Shown: positions 36,818 through 45,510 of the stretch, piece after piece
Position numbering within the stretch: the stretch's first letter is position 1
How the letters are laid out: every line of letters begins with the position of its first letter
From: Orrella dioscoreae
GTDB lineage: Bacteria > Pseudomonadota > Gammaproteobacteria > Burkholderiales > Burkholderiaceae_B
Assembly: GCF_900089455.2 (NCBI RefSeq)
Contig: NZ_LT907988.1
Location: forward strand, 4,030,001 to 4,094,000
Direction of reading: 5' to 3'
Length of the DNA: 64,000 nucleotides
Notes under the pieces: generated by a model
The model's database searches: none
Seen by the model: the letters and a program-made list of their open reading frames with translations, nothing else
What the model was told of the DNA's origin: nothing
Translations under genes and position numbers: made by a program

Positions 36818-37612
36818 CTAGTTCGCCTGGTCCGACACCGGATCCCACACCACGCCCGCGGGCAGGTTCGCGCGCACCAGCCGGCCCGCCACGGACTGCG
36901 CCATCGGCACCGGCGGCAGCGCATCGCCGGGGCCATACCAATTGGCCTCGGCAATCTCGCTTTCCTGCACGCGCACCTCGCCGCCCGCGTATTCCGCGGT
37001 GAAGGCTATCATCAGCGAATGCGGGAAAGGCCAGGACTGGCTCTGGAAGTAGCGCAGGTTCTTCACCTGCAGGCCCACCTCTTCCTCCACCTCGCGGTGG
37101 ATGGCGTCCTCGACGCTTTCCCCCGCCTCCACGAAACCGGCCAAGGCGGTATGCCGCGCCCGGGCATAGGTGGCATGGCGCGCCAGCAGGATGTGATCGT
37201 CACGGCGGATCAGCACCATCATGGCCGGGGACACCCGCGGATAGCTGGGCAGCCCACAGGCCGGGCAACGCATGCAGTGTTCGTGCGCCACACGTTCGGT
37301 GGGGGTGGCGCAGGCGCCGCAATACCGGTGCGTGCGCGCCCACTCGCCAATCTGGAAGGCCTTGCTGGCAAGCCCCATGCGCGTGTCGTCCAGGACGCCG
37401 AAGAAACTGCGCAACTTGCGAAAGGCGTAGTCGCCCGTGTCGGGCTGCGCATCGCGGCCCAACTGCGCCACGCGCTGCTCGGGCGCGCGTCCCACCCAGA
37501 GTTCCTGCCACTGCCCGGGCGCGATGCCCAATTGCTCACAACAGGCGTCGTCCGGCAAGGCCATGTCGGCCTCGCGCACCAGCAGCTCGTCGCCGCGGAA
37601 AATGAAATTCAT
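36818..37612 (-). CDS. nudC: NAD(+) diphosphatase (Nudix, zinc-containing)
   Basis: This enzyme hydrolyses NADH/NAD+ to NMN and AMP, and related enzymes also remove NAD caps from RNA. The 264-residue protein has a four-cysteine zinc site (YCGACATPTE and CMRCPACG), the SYPRVSPAMMVLI entry strand, the Nudix box (GFVEAGESVEDAIHREVEEEVG) and the NudC-type SQSWPFPHSLM signature after it. The open frame extends 88 codons upstream, but homology starts at MNFIFRGDELL, so I take the ATG at 37612; its ribosome-binding site is weak. It is divergent from the second FecI-type sigma gene. Confidence 0.93.
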   Translation of the reverse strand: MNFIFRGDELLVREADMALPDDACCEQLGIAPGQWQELWVGRAPEQRVAQLGRDAQPDTGDYAFRKLRSFFGVLDDTRMGLASKAFQIGEWARTHRYCGACATPTERVAHEHCMRCPACGLPSYPRVSPAMMVLIRRDDHILLARHATYARARHTALAGFVEAGESVEDAIHREVEEEVGLQVKNLRYFQSQSWPFPHSLMIAFTAEYAGGEVRVQESEIAEANWYGPGDALPPVPMAQSVAGRLVRANLPAGVVWDPVSDQAN

Positions 37613-37749
37613 GGTCCGGCATCCGTGAAACCCGATGCGGGATGGTACTCCGAGCCCGGTTGCTGGCGTCGTTCCGGCAGGGTGGCGGCGCGCGCCAGCC
37701 AGCGTGCAAGAAAGCCACGCCCCGACTTTGAAAAGGTGAATTTTTGTCT

Positions 37750-37768
37750 GATAATGGAAACTATTCCT
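37750..37768. promoter_or_regulatory. Putative Fur box upstream of the second FecI-type sigma gene
   Basis: GATAATGGAAACTATTCCT matches the 19-base Fur consensus at 12 positions, with a perfect left GATAATG. It is embedded in an AT-rich tract (37741-37790) unlike the surrounding GC-rich DNA, 46 bases ahead of the GTG start. The rest of the 202-base divergent region shows no other site. Confidence 0.55.
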
Positions 37769-37814
37769 ATTATTTATTCTTCTTAACCTTCTTGAGCTGG
37801 CCAACGGCAGGGTC

Positions 37815-38363
37815 GTGGTGCTAAGCAAAAGGCCCACGATCGTGAGTACTCTGGGGTGCCCCCCGCCCGCCACCATCGAAATGCTCTACAGCGACCATCA
37901 CGGTTGGCTGAAAGGCTGGCTGCATCGCCGCCTGGGCAATTCGGATCACGCCGCCGACCTCGCGCACGACACCTTCATCCGGCTGCTCAGCAGCGAGCGC
38001 ACGCCCACCGTCATCGACGAGCCGCGCGCCTTTCTCACCACCGTCGCCCAGAATCTCGTCTCCAACCACTGGCGCCGCCAGAAGCTGGAGCGCGCCTACC
38101 TGGAAGCCCTGGCCCAGGCGCCTGAACCCGTGGCCAGTTCGCCGGAAGCGCGCGCCATCCTGCTCGAGACCCTGTTCGAGTTGGATCGCCTGCTGGACGA
38201 CCTGCCCCCGCTGGCGCGCCGCGCATTCCTGATGTCGCAACTGGACGGCCAGACGCACGCGCAAGTGGCGGACGCGCTGGGCATTTCGATTGCCACGGTC
38301 AAGCGCCACATCGTCCGCGCCCTGCAGCGTTGCTGCTTCGCCGACCTCGCCTTCACCGGCTAG
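37815..38363 (+). CDS. FecI-type ECF RNA polymerase sigma factor
   Basis: The 182-residue sigma factor has region 2 (MLYSDHHGWLKGWLHRRLG, AADLAHDTFIRLLSS, AFLTTVAQNLVSNHWRR) and region 4 (LPPLARRAFLMSQLDGQTHA, LGISIATVKRHIVRALQRC), the classical FecI/PupI pattern. It should drive transcription of the TonB receptor gene two genes downstream. Start choice is uncertain: GTG at 37815 gives 182 residues, and GTG at 37842 would remove nine. It lies 12 bases before the FecR-type gene. A Fur-box-like site upstream implies repression when iron is sufficient. Confidence 0.9.
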   Translation: MVLSKRPTIVSTLGCPPPATIEMLYSDHHGWLKGWLHRRLGNSDHAADLAHDTFIRLLSSERTPTVIDEPRAFLTTVAQNLVSNHWRRQKLERAYLEALAQAPEPVASSPEARAILLETLFELDRLLDDLPPLARRAFLMSQLDGQTHAQVADALGISIATVKRHIVRALQRCCFADLAFTG

Positions 38364-38375
38364 GACCTGCCGGCC

Positions 38376-39407
38376 GTGTCCTCCCATCCCTGGTACCAGT
38401 CCACGACGGACGCCGCGACCATCCCGCCCGCCGTGGCCCAGCGCGCCCTGGATTGGCTGATGGCCCTGCAGGACGAGCCTGTCGCGCCCGACACCACGGC
38501 GGCCTGGCATCGCTGGCTGGCCGAACACCCTGATCACGAACGCGCCTGGCGCCGGATCGAGTCTGTCATGGGACAACTCCAGCCGCTGGCCTGCACGACG
38601 CACGCCGCCATCGCGCAGGCAACGCTGGCGCCCGCCTCCCGCAGCCGCCGGCGCGCCCTGAGCGCGCTGGCCGTCCTGGCCTTCGCGGGCGGCGGCGGTT
38701 GGCTGTTGCACAGGGAACTGCCCTGGCTCACCTGGCAGGCCACCCATCGCACGCAGGTCGGCGAGCGGCGCACCGTCATGCTGGCCGACGGCACCGCGCT
38801 CGTCCTGAACACCGACAGCGCCATCGATGTCTTGTACGACGCACAACAGCGCCGCGTCCGCTTGCTGGCTGGCGAGGTCCTCATCACGACCGCCCCAGAC
38901 ACGCAGCCCGTGGCGCGTCCCTTCCTGGTCGAAACCCAGCAGGGCATCGCGCGCGCGCTGGGCACGCGCTACACGGTCCGGCTCTGGGACAGCGCAACCG
39001 AAGTCAATGTCTACGCCGGCCAGGTGCAGCTCGAGCCTCGCCGCGCCAGCGCCCGCCGCCACGTCGTCGCAGCGGGTCACCGGGCGTGCTACACCACGGA
39101 GGCGATCACCCACGACGAGCCCGCTGACGAATTGGCCGCCGCCTGGATCGACGGTTTCCTCGTTGCGCGCGACATGCGACTGGACCGTTTCCTGGACGAG
39201 TTGCGCCGGCACACGCGTGAAACCTTGCGCTGCGATCCCGCAATCGCGAACCTGCGCGTGTCCGGCTCCTTCCCGCTGGACGACATCCGCAAGGTCCTGG
39301 AAGTCCTCAGCATCACGCTCGACCTGCGCCTGGTCATCCAGACCCGTCATTGGGGCGAGCGCGTGATCCTGGTCGAGTCCCGTGCGAAGCCACGCCCCCA
39401 AGCGTAG
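38376..39407 (+). CDS. FecR-family transmembrane sigma-factor regulator
   Basis: The 343-residue partner of the upstream sigma factor has an N-terminal DUF4880-like segment (QRALDWLMALQDEP, AWHRWLAEHPDHERAWRRIE), a single membrane span near residues 93-110 (ALAVLAFAGGGGWLL), a periplasmic FecR domain (RTVMLADGTALVLNTDSAIDV, GIARALGTRYTVRLWDS) and a C-terminal STN-like domain (FLDELRRHTRETLRCDPAIA). A tryptophan-rich N terminus of this kind is known to bind the sigma factor. The GTG start lies 12 bases after the sigma stop. Confidence 0.92.
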   Translation: MSSHPWYQSTTDAATIPPAVAQRALDWLMALQDEPVAPDTTAAWHRWLAEHPDHERAWRRIESVMGQLQPLACTTHAAIAQATLAPASRSRRRALSALAVLAFAGGGGWLLHRELPWLTWQATHRTQVGERRTVMLADGTALVLNTDSAIDVLYDAQQRRVRLLAGEVLITTAPDTQPVARPFLVETQQGIARALGTRYTVRLWDSATEVNVYAGQVQLEPRRASARRHVVAAGHRACYTTEAITHDEPADELAAAWIDGFLVARDMRLDRFLDELRRHTRETLRCDPAIANLRVSGSFPLDDIRKVLEVLSITLDLRLVIQTRHWGERVILVESRAKPRPQA

Positions 39408-39408
39408 A

Positions 39409-39427
39409 TACAAATATTTACAAATAT
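39409..39427 (+). repeat. AT-rich direct repeat upstream of the TonB receptor gene
   Basis: The 9-mer TACAAATAT occurs twice (39409-39417 and 39419-39427), directly after the FecR stop and about 88 bases before the receptor start. It is a likely part of the sigma-dependent receptor promoter or a regulator site. The first iron system also has an AT-rich stretch (27522-27540) between its FecR and receptor genes. Confidence 0.35.
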
Positions 39428-39514
39428 AAGTGGCCAAGTTGAGCTGTTTCGCCGGCTCGCGGGTCATGGCAGATGAGAACCCGATTCCTCATCTCCTTTC
39501 CCAGAGGTCACGCA

Positions 39515-41935
39515 ATGCATTTCGCCCCCGCCTTCCGGCGTACGGCCCTGGCTTCGTCGCTGAAGCTTGCCCTTTCCGCCATCGTCCTTGGCGCCCCCAT
39601 CCTGCTCACGCCCACCGTCACGCACGCGCAGGCGCAAACCCGCGCCTATGACATTCCCGGCGGCCCCCTTGGCGATGTGCTGGGCCGCTACGGCCGTGAA
39701 GCCGGCATCATGCTGTCCTTCCGTCCCGAGCTCACGGAAGGCCGCCAAAGCAGCGGCCTGAAAGGCAGCTATAGCATCGGCGGCGGCCTGGACGCCCTGC
39801 TGGCCGGCACCGGCCTGCGCGCCGTGCTGCAAGCCAACGGCAGCTATGTGCTGAACAGCCTGCCGGGCGCCGGCGCGGGCGCCAACGTGCTGCCCACCGT
39901 GACGGTCACGGCGGCCACGGCGGCCGATCTGCCGCCCGCTTATGCAGGCGGCCAGGTCGCGCGTGGCGGCGGCCTGGGCATGCTGGGCACCTCGGATGTC
40001 ATGGACATCCCCTTCAGCACCACGAACTACACGTCGCAGGCGCTGGAAGACCAGCAGGCGCGTACGCTCGCCGACGTCGTCGTCAACGAGGCATCGGTCC
40101 GCGTCCTGACCTCCTCCAGCGGCTTCAGCGACGACTTCCAGATCCGCGGCTTCTCGATGTCGAGCGATGACGTGGGCCTGAACGGCCTGTTCGGCCTGGC
40201 GTCGTCCAACCGCATGCCTGCCGCCATCATGGAACGCGTGGAGGTGCTGAAAGGCCCGGGCACGCTGATGAACGGCATCGGCCCCGCCAACAGCGTCGGC
40301 GGCGGCATCAACATCGTGACCAAGCGCGCCGGCGATGAGCCGCTCACCCGCTTGACCACCACCTATGAAAGCAAGTCGGTGCTGGGCATCCATGCGGATG
40401 TCGGCCGCCGCTTCGGTGAACAGAACCGCTGGGGCCTGCGCGTCAACAGCGTCTATCGCAATGGCCAGACCTCGCTCGACAACGGCCGCCAGGAATTCGG
40501 CCTGGGCGCCCTCGCCCTGGACTACCGCGGCGCTCGCCTGCGGTGGTCGCTGGATGCCTACACGCAGCGCGAGAACACCGACAACTTCCGTTCGCAGAAC
40601 GGCTTCCAGACCGGCAGCAGGGTCATCCCCGACGCACCGTCAGGCCACCGGGCCATCTACAACGGCACGGAACTGATGTTCCGTGACTCGACCATCGCGT
40701 CACGCCTGGAATACGACTTGTCCGACAAGGTCACCGTCTATGCTGCCGGCGGCTACCGCTACGGCGCGTCCGAGCAAGACTTCCCGGCCGCCCGCGGCAC
40801 CAGCGCGGTGTCGCCCACGGGCGACCTGAGCGTCACCAACGCCTGGTATGACGCCTACTCGCGGACCAAGACCGGCGAAATCGGCGCGCGGACCCGTTTC
40901 AACACCTGGGGCGTGAAGCACGCCCTCAATCTCAGCGCTTCGCGGCTCGAGCAGGAAAAAGGCAACTTCTTCCTGTCTGCCCCGCCCGCGTCCGCGCAAC
41001 CCAGCAATATCTACCACCCTGTCAAGCTGACGCCGATGACCGGCGAACGCCACCGCCCGGGCAAGGCCTCGGAAGCCACGCTATCCAGCATCGCCGTGAC
41101 GGATACGCTGTCTTTCCTGGATGACCGCGTGCTGCTCACGGGCGGCCTGCGCCACCAGCGCGTCGAGATGGACGCCTTCAACACCAGCACCGGCCTGCGC
41201 ACCTCGTCCTACAGCGACAGCACGGTCACGCCGCTCGTCGGCTTCGTGGTCAAGCCCCTGGCCAACGTCTCTGTCTACGGCAACTACACCGCCGGCCTCA
41301 CCACGGGCAGCGTCGCCCCCAACTCCGCCGCCAACGCGGGCGAATCCTTTCCGCCCGCCAAGACCAAGCAATACGAGGCTGGCGTCAAGGCCGATTGGGG
41401 TCCTGCGATGACCACCGTGTCGATCTTCCAGATCGAACGGCCCAACTCCTACACGGACACCACCACCAACATCTTCAGCTACGGCGGTGAGCAGCGCAAT
41501 CGCGGCCTGGAACTGGCGGCGGTCGGCGAGGTGGTGGACGGCGTGCGCCTCATGGCCAGCGCCACGTTCTACGATGCCAAGCAGACGAAGACCAATGGCG
41601 GGCTGAACCAGGGCAACAAGGCGGTCGGCGTGCCGGATCACACCCTGAACCTGGGCGTGGGCTGGGACCTGCCCTGGGTGCCCGGCCTGAACCTGAACGC
41701 TCGCGCCATCCACACGGCCAAGGTCCAGCTGGACGCCGCCAATACGATCCAGATGCCCTCGTGGACGCGCTATGACGTCGGGGCGCGCTACGTGACGGAA
41801 GTGGCCGGCCGCTCAGTGGTCTTCCGTGCCAACGTCGAGAACGTGTTCAACAGCAACTACTGGCTGGCGAGCGGGTCGTTCGCCACCGTCGCCGCGCCGC
41901 GCACGGTGCTGCTGTCGGCGCAGATCGACTTCTGA
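39515..41935 (+). CDS. TonB-dependent siderophore receptor with N-terminal signalling (STN) domain
   Basis: The 806-residue outer-membrane receptor has a signal peptide (LALSAIVLGAPILLTPTVTHA), an STN domain (RAYDIPGGPLGDVLGRYG to about residue 125), a plug (LADVVVNEASVRVLTSSSG, DFQIRGFSMSSDDVGLNG, MERVEVLKGPGTLMNGIGP, GGGINIVTKRA) and a beta-barrel ending in VLLSAQIDF with C-terminal Phe. The receptor pattern is that of hydroxamate/catecholate siderophore transporters of the FhuE/FpvA type. I start at the ATG preceded by AGAGG rather than the upstream ATG. Transcription ends at a strong terminator 26 bases downstream. Confidence 0.93.
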   Translation: MHFAPAFRRTALASSLKLALSAIVLGAPILLTPTVTHAQAQTRAYDIPGGPLGDVLGRYGREAGIMLSFRPELTEGRQSSGLKGSYSIGGGLDALLAGTGLRAVLQANGSYVLNSLPGAGAGANVLPTVTVTAATAADLPPAYAGGQVARGGGLGMLGTSDVMDIPFSTTNYTSQALEDQQARTLADVVVNEASVRVLTSSSGFSDDFQIRGFSMSSDDVGLNGLFGLASSNRMPAAIMERVEVLKGPGTLMNGIGPANSVGGGINIVTKRAGDEPLTRLTTTYESKSVLGIHADVGRRFGEQNRWGLRVNSVYRNGQTSLDNGRQEFGLGALALDYRGARLRWSLDAYTQRENTDNFRSQNGFQTGSRVIPDAPSGHRAIYNGTELMFRDSTIASRLEYDLSDKVTVYAAGGYRYGASEQDFPAARGTSAVSPTGDLSVTNAWYDAYSRTKTGEIGARTRFNTWGVKHALNLSASRLEQEKGNFFLSAPPASAQPSNIYHPVKLTPMTGERHRPGKASEATLSSIAVTDTLSFLDDRVLLTGGLRHQRVEMDAFNTSTGLRTSSYSDSTVTPLVGFVVKPLANVSVYGNYTAGLTTGSVAPNSAANAGESFPPAKTKQYEAGVKADWGPAMTTVSIFQIERPNSYTDTTTNIFSYGGEQRNRGLELAAVGEVVDGVRLMASATFYDAKQTKTNGGLNQGNKAVGVPDHTLNLGVGWDLPWVPGLNLNARAIHTAKVQLDAANTIQMPSWTRYDVGARYVTEVAGRSVVFRANVENVFNSNYWLASGSFATVAAPRTVLLSAQIDF

Positions 41936-41961
41936 CCGATCCGCCGTTATTGCAGCAGGAA

Positions 41962-41987
41962 GGGGCCGCCACGCGCGGCCCCTTTTT
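41962..41987 (+). terminator. Strong Rho-independent terminator of the second iron system
   Basis: GGGGCCGC (41962-41969) pairs with GCGGCCCC (41975-41982) around a 5-base loop, followed by five T residues. It lies 26 bases past the receptor stop. Confidence 0.9.
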
Positions 41988-42071
41988 CATTGGCGTGCGC
42001 CGCCCGCGCCTATCATTGCCCTTGCCGCCCGCAAGCCGACGTGGCGGCCGTACCACGGCAAACCACGCAAC

Positions 42072-42088
42072 TAGACGACCGGTCTAAT
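42072..42088. promoter_or_regulatory. NemR-type operator ahead of the TetR regulator gene
   Basis: TAGACGACCGGTCTAAT contains the inverted repeat TAGAC-N5-GTCTA. The identical 17 bases recur at 42771-42787 before the next gene. It lies about 20 bases from the ATG, consistent with self-repression, and resembles the TAGACC/GGTCTA dyads bound by NemR proteins. Confidence 0.75.
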
Positions 42089-42108
42089 CTGATGCTACAG
42101 TGCGTTCC

Positions 42109-42714
42109 ATGAGCACTTCGCACACCGTAGATACGCCACACACCCGCGAAAACATCCTTGCCCACGGCCAACGCATCATGGCCGGCAAGGGTTTCTCGGC
42201 CGTCGGTCTGAACGAGATCCTGACCGCCTCCGGCGTGCCCAAGGGCTCGTTCTATCACTACTTCGGCTCGAAGGACGCTTTCGGTGTCGCCTTGCTCGAC
42301 AACTATTTCGACACCTACCTGGCCGAGATCGATGCCATCCTTGCCACCCCGGGCCTGGACATGTCGCAGCGCCTGATGAAGTACTGGGAGGCCTGGCAGG
42401 ACAACCAGTCCTTCTCGGACTGCCAGGGCAAGTGCCTGGCCGTGAAACTGGGCGCCGAGGTCGCGGACCTGTCCGAGGACATGCGGCTGTCGCTCAAGCG
42501 CGGGGCCACCCGCCTTACCGCCCGCCTGACGCAGGCCATCCAGGCTGGCGTCGCGGAGGGCTCGCTGTCCATCGACGGCACGCCGCAAGACGTCGCCGAC
42601 AGCCTGTATCAGTTGTGGCTGGGCGCCAGCATCATGGTGAAGATCGTCCGCAACCCCCAACCTTTCGCCACGGCCATGAGCACGACGCGCAAGATCCTGC
42701 ATCTTCCCGCCTGA
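42109..42714 (+). CDS. TetR-family regulator, NemR-like
   Basis: The 201-residue repressor has an N-terminal TetR helix-turn-helix (HGQRIMAGKGFSAVGLNEIL, then GVPKGSFYHYFGSKDAF) and a C-terminal ligand domain of the NemR/AcuR type (YWEAWQDNQSFSDCQGKCLAVKLGAEV). The C-x3-C pair lies where NemR proteins have redox-sensitive cysteines that react with electrophiles and hypochlorite. GTG three codons upstream is an alternative start. It has its own operator upstream and a terminator downstream, and a second identical operator controls the next operon, so it most likely represses the DJ-1/OYE/SDR genes. Confidence 0.9.
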   Translation: MSTSHTVDTPHTRENILAHGQRIMAGKGFSAVGLNEILTASGVPKGSFYHYFGSKDAFGVALLDNYFDTYLAEIDAILATPGLDMSQRLMKYWEAWQDNQSFSDCQGKCLAVKLGAEVADLSEDMRLSLKRGATRLTARLTQAIQAGVAEGSLSIDGTPQDVADSLYQLWLGASIMVKIVRNPQPFATAMSTTRKILHLPA

Positions 42715-42733
42715 GCCGCGGGACCGCTTCCAG

Positions 42734-42758
42734 GCACCGCCGATAGCGGTGCTTTTTT
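42734..42758 (+). terminator. Rho-independent terminator of the NemR-like gene
   Basis: GCACCGC (42734-42740) pairs with GCGGTGC (42746-42752) around CGATA, followed by six T residues. It ends 13 bases before the second operator, cleanly separating the regulator gene from its target operon. Confidence 0.9.
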
Positions 42759-42770
42759 AGCCCTTGCTTA

Positions 42771-42787
42771 TAGACGACCGGTCTAAT
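42771..42787. promoter_or_regulatory. NemR-type operator ahead of the DJ-1/OYE/SDR operon
   Basis: This is an exact 17-base copy of the site at 42072-42088 (TAGACGACCGGTCTAAT), placed 30 bases before the first gene of the operon. Confidence 0.75.
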
Positions 42788-42816
42788 AAAAACAGACCAC
42801 CACCTGGAGAAACGAT

Positions 42817-43509
42817 ATGAAAGTCCTGATGATCCTGACCTCGCATGACCAACTCGGCGACACCGGCCGCAAGACCGGTTTCTGGCTGGAAGAGCTGGCC
42901 GCGCCGTACTACGTCTTCAAGGACGCCGGCGCCGAGATCGTGCTGGCTTCGCCCAAGGGCGGCCAGCCCCCGCTGGACCCCAAGAGTAACGAGCCGGCCT
43001 TCCAGACGGCGGAGACTCGCCGCTTTGAAGCCGACGCATCGGCGACTGCGCAGTTGGCTGCCACCGTCCGCCTCGACAGCGTCTCGCAGGCCGACTACGA
43101 CACCGTGTTCTACCCCGGCGGGCACGGCCCGCTGTGGGACCTGGCCGAGGACGCCACGTCGGCCGCGCTCATGGAAGCCTTCCTTGCCAACGGCAAGCCC
43201 ATCGCGCTGGTCTGCCACGCCCCCGGGGTGCTTCAGCACGTGAAGACGCCCGCCGGCCGTCCCCTGGTCGAAGGCAAGCAAGTCACCGGCTTCAGCAATA
43301 CCGAGGAAGACGCCGTCGCGCTGACCGACATCGTGCCCTTCCTGGTCGAAGACGTGCTCAAGGCGCAGGGCGGCATCTATACCAAGGGGCCTGACTGGGC
43401 GCCTTACATCGTGCAGGACGGCCTGTTGATCACCGGCCAGAACCCGGCGTCCTCCGCCGCGGCGGCAACCCGCCTGCTCGAGCAACTGGCCCCCGGCAAG
43501 TCGGCATGA
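42817..43509 (+). CDS. DJ-1/PfpI-family class I amidotransferase-like protein
   Basis: The 230-residue protein belongs to the DJ-1/PfpI superfamily, Hsp31/glyoxalase-III-like branch. It shows VLMILTSHDQLGDTGRKTGFWLEE at the N terminus (a conserved start of this branch, here split by the metal/acid residue E near 27), FYPGGHGPLWDLAED, and the nucleophile elbow ALVCHAPGVL with its Cys near 128. Members deal with methylglyoxal or damaged proteins. A GGAG ribosome-binding site precedes the ATG. It is the first gene behind the NemR-type operator, followed by the broken old yellow enzyme gene 44 bases on. Confidence 0.9.
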   Translation: MKVLMILTSHDQLGDTGRKTGFWLEELAAPYYVFKDAGAEIVLASPKGGQPPLDPKSNEPAFQTAETRRFEADASATAQLAATVRLDSVSQADYDTVFYPGGHGPLWDLAEDATSAALMEAFLANGKPIALVCHAPGVLQHVKTPAGRPLVEGKQVTGFSNTEEDAVALTDIVPFLVEDVLKAQGGIYTKGPDWAPYIVQDGLLITGQNPASSAAAATRLLEQLAPGKSA

Positions 43510-43553
43510 CCAAGCGCCAGATGATTCGCGCCCCGATCAATGAGGAGATTCCC

Positions 43554-44701
43554 ATGCAGCATCCCTCGCTATTCACGCCCGTCACGCTGGGCCGCCAGGT
43601 CCTGAAGAACCGCATCGTTCTGCCCCCGCTCACCCGTCAGCGCAGCGCCCAGCCGGGCAATGTGCCGAACGCGCTGATGGCCGACTATTACCGGCAACGT
43701 GCCGGCGCGGGTTTCATGGTGAGCGAAGGCACGCAAATCGAACCACGCGGCCAGGGTTACGCCTGGACGCCTGGCATCCATCGCCAGGCCCAGATCGACG
43801 GCTGGCGCAAGTGACCCACGCGGTACATGCCGAAGGCGGCGTGATCTTCGCGCAGCTTTGGCATGTGGGCCGCGTTTCGCACACCGCCTTGCAACCGCAA
43901 GGCGACGCGCCCGTCGCCCCTTCCGCGATCCAGGCGCGAAACGTGAAAGCCTTCATCGAAACGGGCCCCGGTGTTGGCACATTGGTCGAGCCTTCACTGC
44001 CCCGCGCACTCTCCATCCCCGAGATCGAAGCGCTGGTGGACCTGTACGCGCAGGCGGCCAGGAACGCACTGGCCGCCGGCTTCGATGGCGTGGAAATCCA
44101 TGCGGCCAACGGCTACCTGGTCAACCAGTTCATCTCCGCGCACGCCAACCACCGCAATGACGCCTACGGCGGCTCGCTGCACAACCGCCTGCGCTTCCTG
44201 CGCGAGATCATCGCTGCCGTCGGGGCGGTCGTCGGTCCGGACCGGCTGGGCGTGCGCTTCACCCCGCTCTTCTCCAGCACGGACCAGGATCGGGTCTATA
44301 TCGGCTTCGTCGAGGACGATCCGCAACAGACCTACATCGAGGCGATCAAGTTGCTGGAAGCGGCCGGCGTCGCCTACGTCTCGATCGCCGAAGCCGATTG
44401 GGACAACGCGCCCGAGCTTCCGCTGGCCTTCCGCCTGGCGGTCCGGCAGTCCTTCAGCGGACGCATCCTGTATGCGGGCCGCTACACCGCGGAACGCGGC
44501 GCCAGGCTGGTCGACGCAGGCCTGGCGGACCTGATCGCATTCGGCCGCCCCTTCATCGCCAATCCCGACCTGCCCGCGCGCATCGCCAACGGCTGGCCGC
44601 TGAGCCCCCTCGACATGGCCACGGTCTACGGCGGCAAGGCGCAGGGCTACACCGACTACCCCACTTTCTCCCCACCCATCACCCAAGAGGCTTACGCATG
44701 A
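43554..44701 (+). pseudogene. nemA: N-ethylmaleimide reductase (old yellow enzyme) disrupted by a one-base frameshift
   Basis: Together the two frames make a full OYE-family FMN flavoprotein that reduces electrophilic alkenes and nitro compounds. The first frame (ATG 43554, GAGGAG upstream) gives LFTPVTLGRQVLKNRIVLPPL through EPRGQGYAWTPGIH to GWRK and stops at TGA 43812-43814. Homology resumes without gap in another frame ([52 protein letters not shown]) to 44701. One G is missing at about 43810-43811: AAG TGA CCC where AAG GTG ACC is expected. A GTG overlaps the stop (GTGA), so the second part might be translated separately. The cause may be real mutation or sequencing error. Its end overlaps the SDR start (ATGA). 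Confidence 0.85.
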
Positions 44702-45438
44702 GCAACGGCATTGAAAACAAGGTCATCCTGATCACCGGCGGCAGCACTGGCCTGGGCGCCGAGACGGCCCGCTTCCTCGCGGCACGCGGCGCGAAGATCG
44801 CCATCGCGGCACGCCGCAAGGACAAGCTGGACGGCGTGGCCGCCGACATCGAAGCCGCCGGCGGCACGGTCCGCGCCTATGCGCTGGACGTCACGGACAA
44901 GGCCCAGGTCGAAGCCGTCGTCGCCGCCGTGGTGGCGGACTTCGGCAGGCTGGACGTCCTCGTCAACAACGCCGGCCTCATGCCCATCCGGCCGATGGCC
45001 GAGGTGAACACCGACGAATGGGACGCGATGATCGACGTCAACATCAAGGGCACGCTGTACGGCATCGCCGCCGCCCTGCCCCGTTTCCTGGCGCAGCAAA
45101 GCGGCCACGTCATCAACCTCAGCTCGGTGGCCGGCATCAAGGTCTTCGCGCCGGGCGGCACGGTGTACTCGGGCACCAAGTTCGCGGTGCGCGCCATCTC
45201 GGAAGGCTTGCGGCAGGAAGTGGGCGAGCACATCCGCGTGACGTCCATCGAGCCGGGCGCCGTGGACAGCGACCTGAAGTACAGCACCTCGGGCGGGGCC
45301 GCCGAGACGGTGCTGAACTTCTACAAGGATGCGATTCCGGCGAGTTCGGTGGCCAGGGCGGTGGCGTTCGCCATCGAGCAGCCCGCGGACGTGGATATCA
45401 ACGAGATCGTGTTGCGGCCGACGAAGCAGGTGTTCTGA
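44698..45438 (+). CDS. Short-chain dehydrogenase/reductase of the NemR-controlled operon
   Basis: The 246-residue classical SDR has TGGSTGLG (about residues 14-21), [21 protein letters not shown] and the catalytic YSGTKFAV, then [10 protein letters not shown]. The pattern matches the SDRs commonly paired with old yellow enzymes and quinone/aldehyde detoxification. The open frame begins earlier within nemA, but the ATG overlapping the nemA stop is the coupled start. It is the last gene of the operon. The substrate is unknown. Confidence 0.9.
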   Translation: MSNGIENKVILITGGSTGLGAETARFLAARGAKIAIAARRKDKLDGVAADIEAAGGTVRAYALDVTDKAQVEAVVAAVVADFGRLDVLVNNAGLMPIRPMAEVNTDEWDAMIDVNIKGTLYGIAAALPRFLAQQSGHVINLSSVAGIKVFAPGGTVYSGTKFAVRAISEGLRQEVGEHIRVTSIEPGAVDSDLKYSTSGGAAETVLNFYKDAIPASSVARAVAFAIEQPADVDINEIVLRPTKQVF

Positions 45439-45453
45439 AGCCTTGAAAGAAAC

Positions 45454-45483
45454 ATGCCGGGACGGCCTTCGCCATCCCGGCAT
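45454..45483. terminator. Hairpin between convergent SDR and DUF2130 genes
   Basis: ATGCCGGGA (45454-45462) pairs with TCCCGGCAT (45475-45483) around a 12-base loop. On the minus strand it is followed by a T-rich GTTTCTTTC, so it would mainly end DUF2130 gene transcripts; it could also stop the plus-strand operon. Confidence 0.55.
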
Positions 45484-45510
45484 TCCTGCCTGGCGTCATG
45501 ACGCGCCTCG

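Noticed and set aside
37821-39467. 548-codon minus-strand ORF opposite the second sigma/FecR genes
   Set aside because: Both plus-strand proteins are textbook family members; the antisense frame is compositional.
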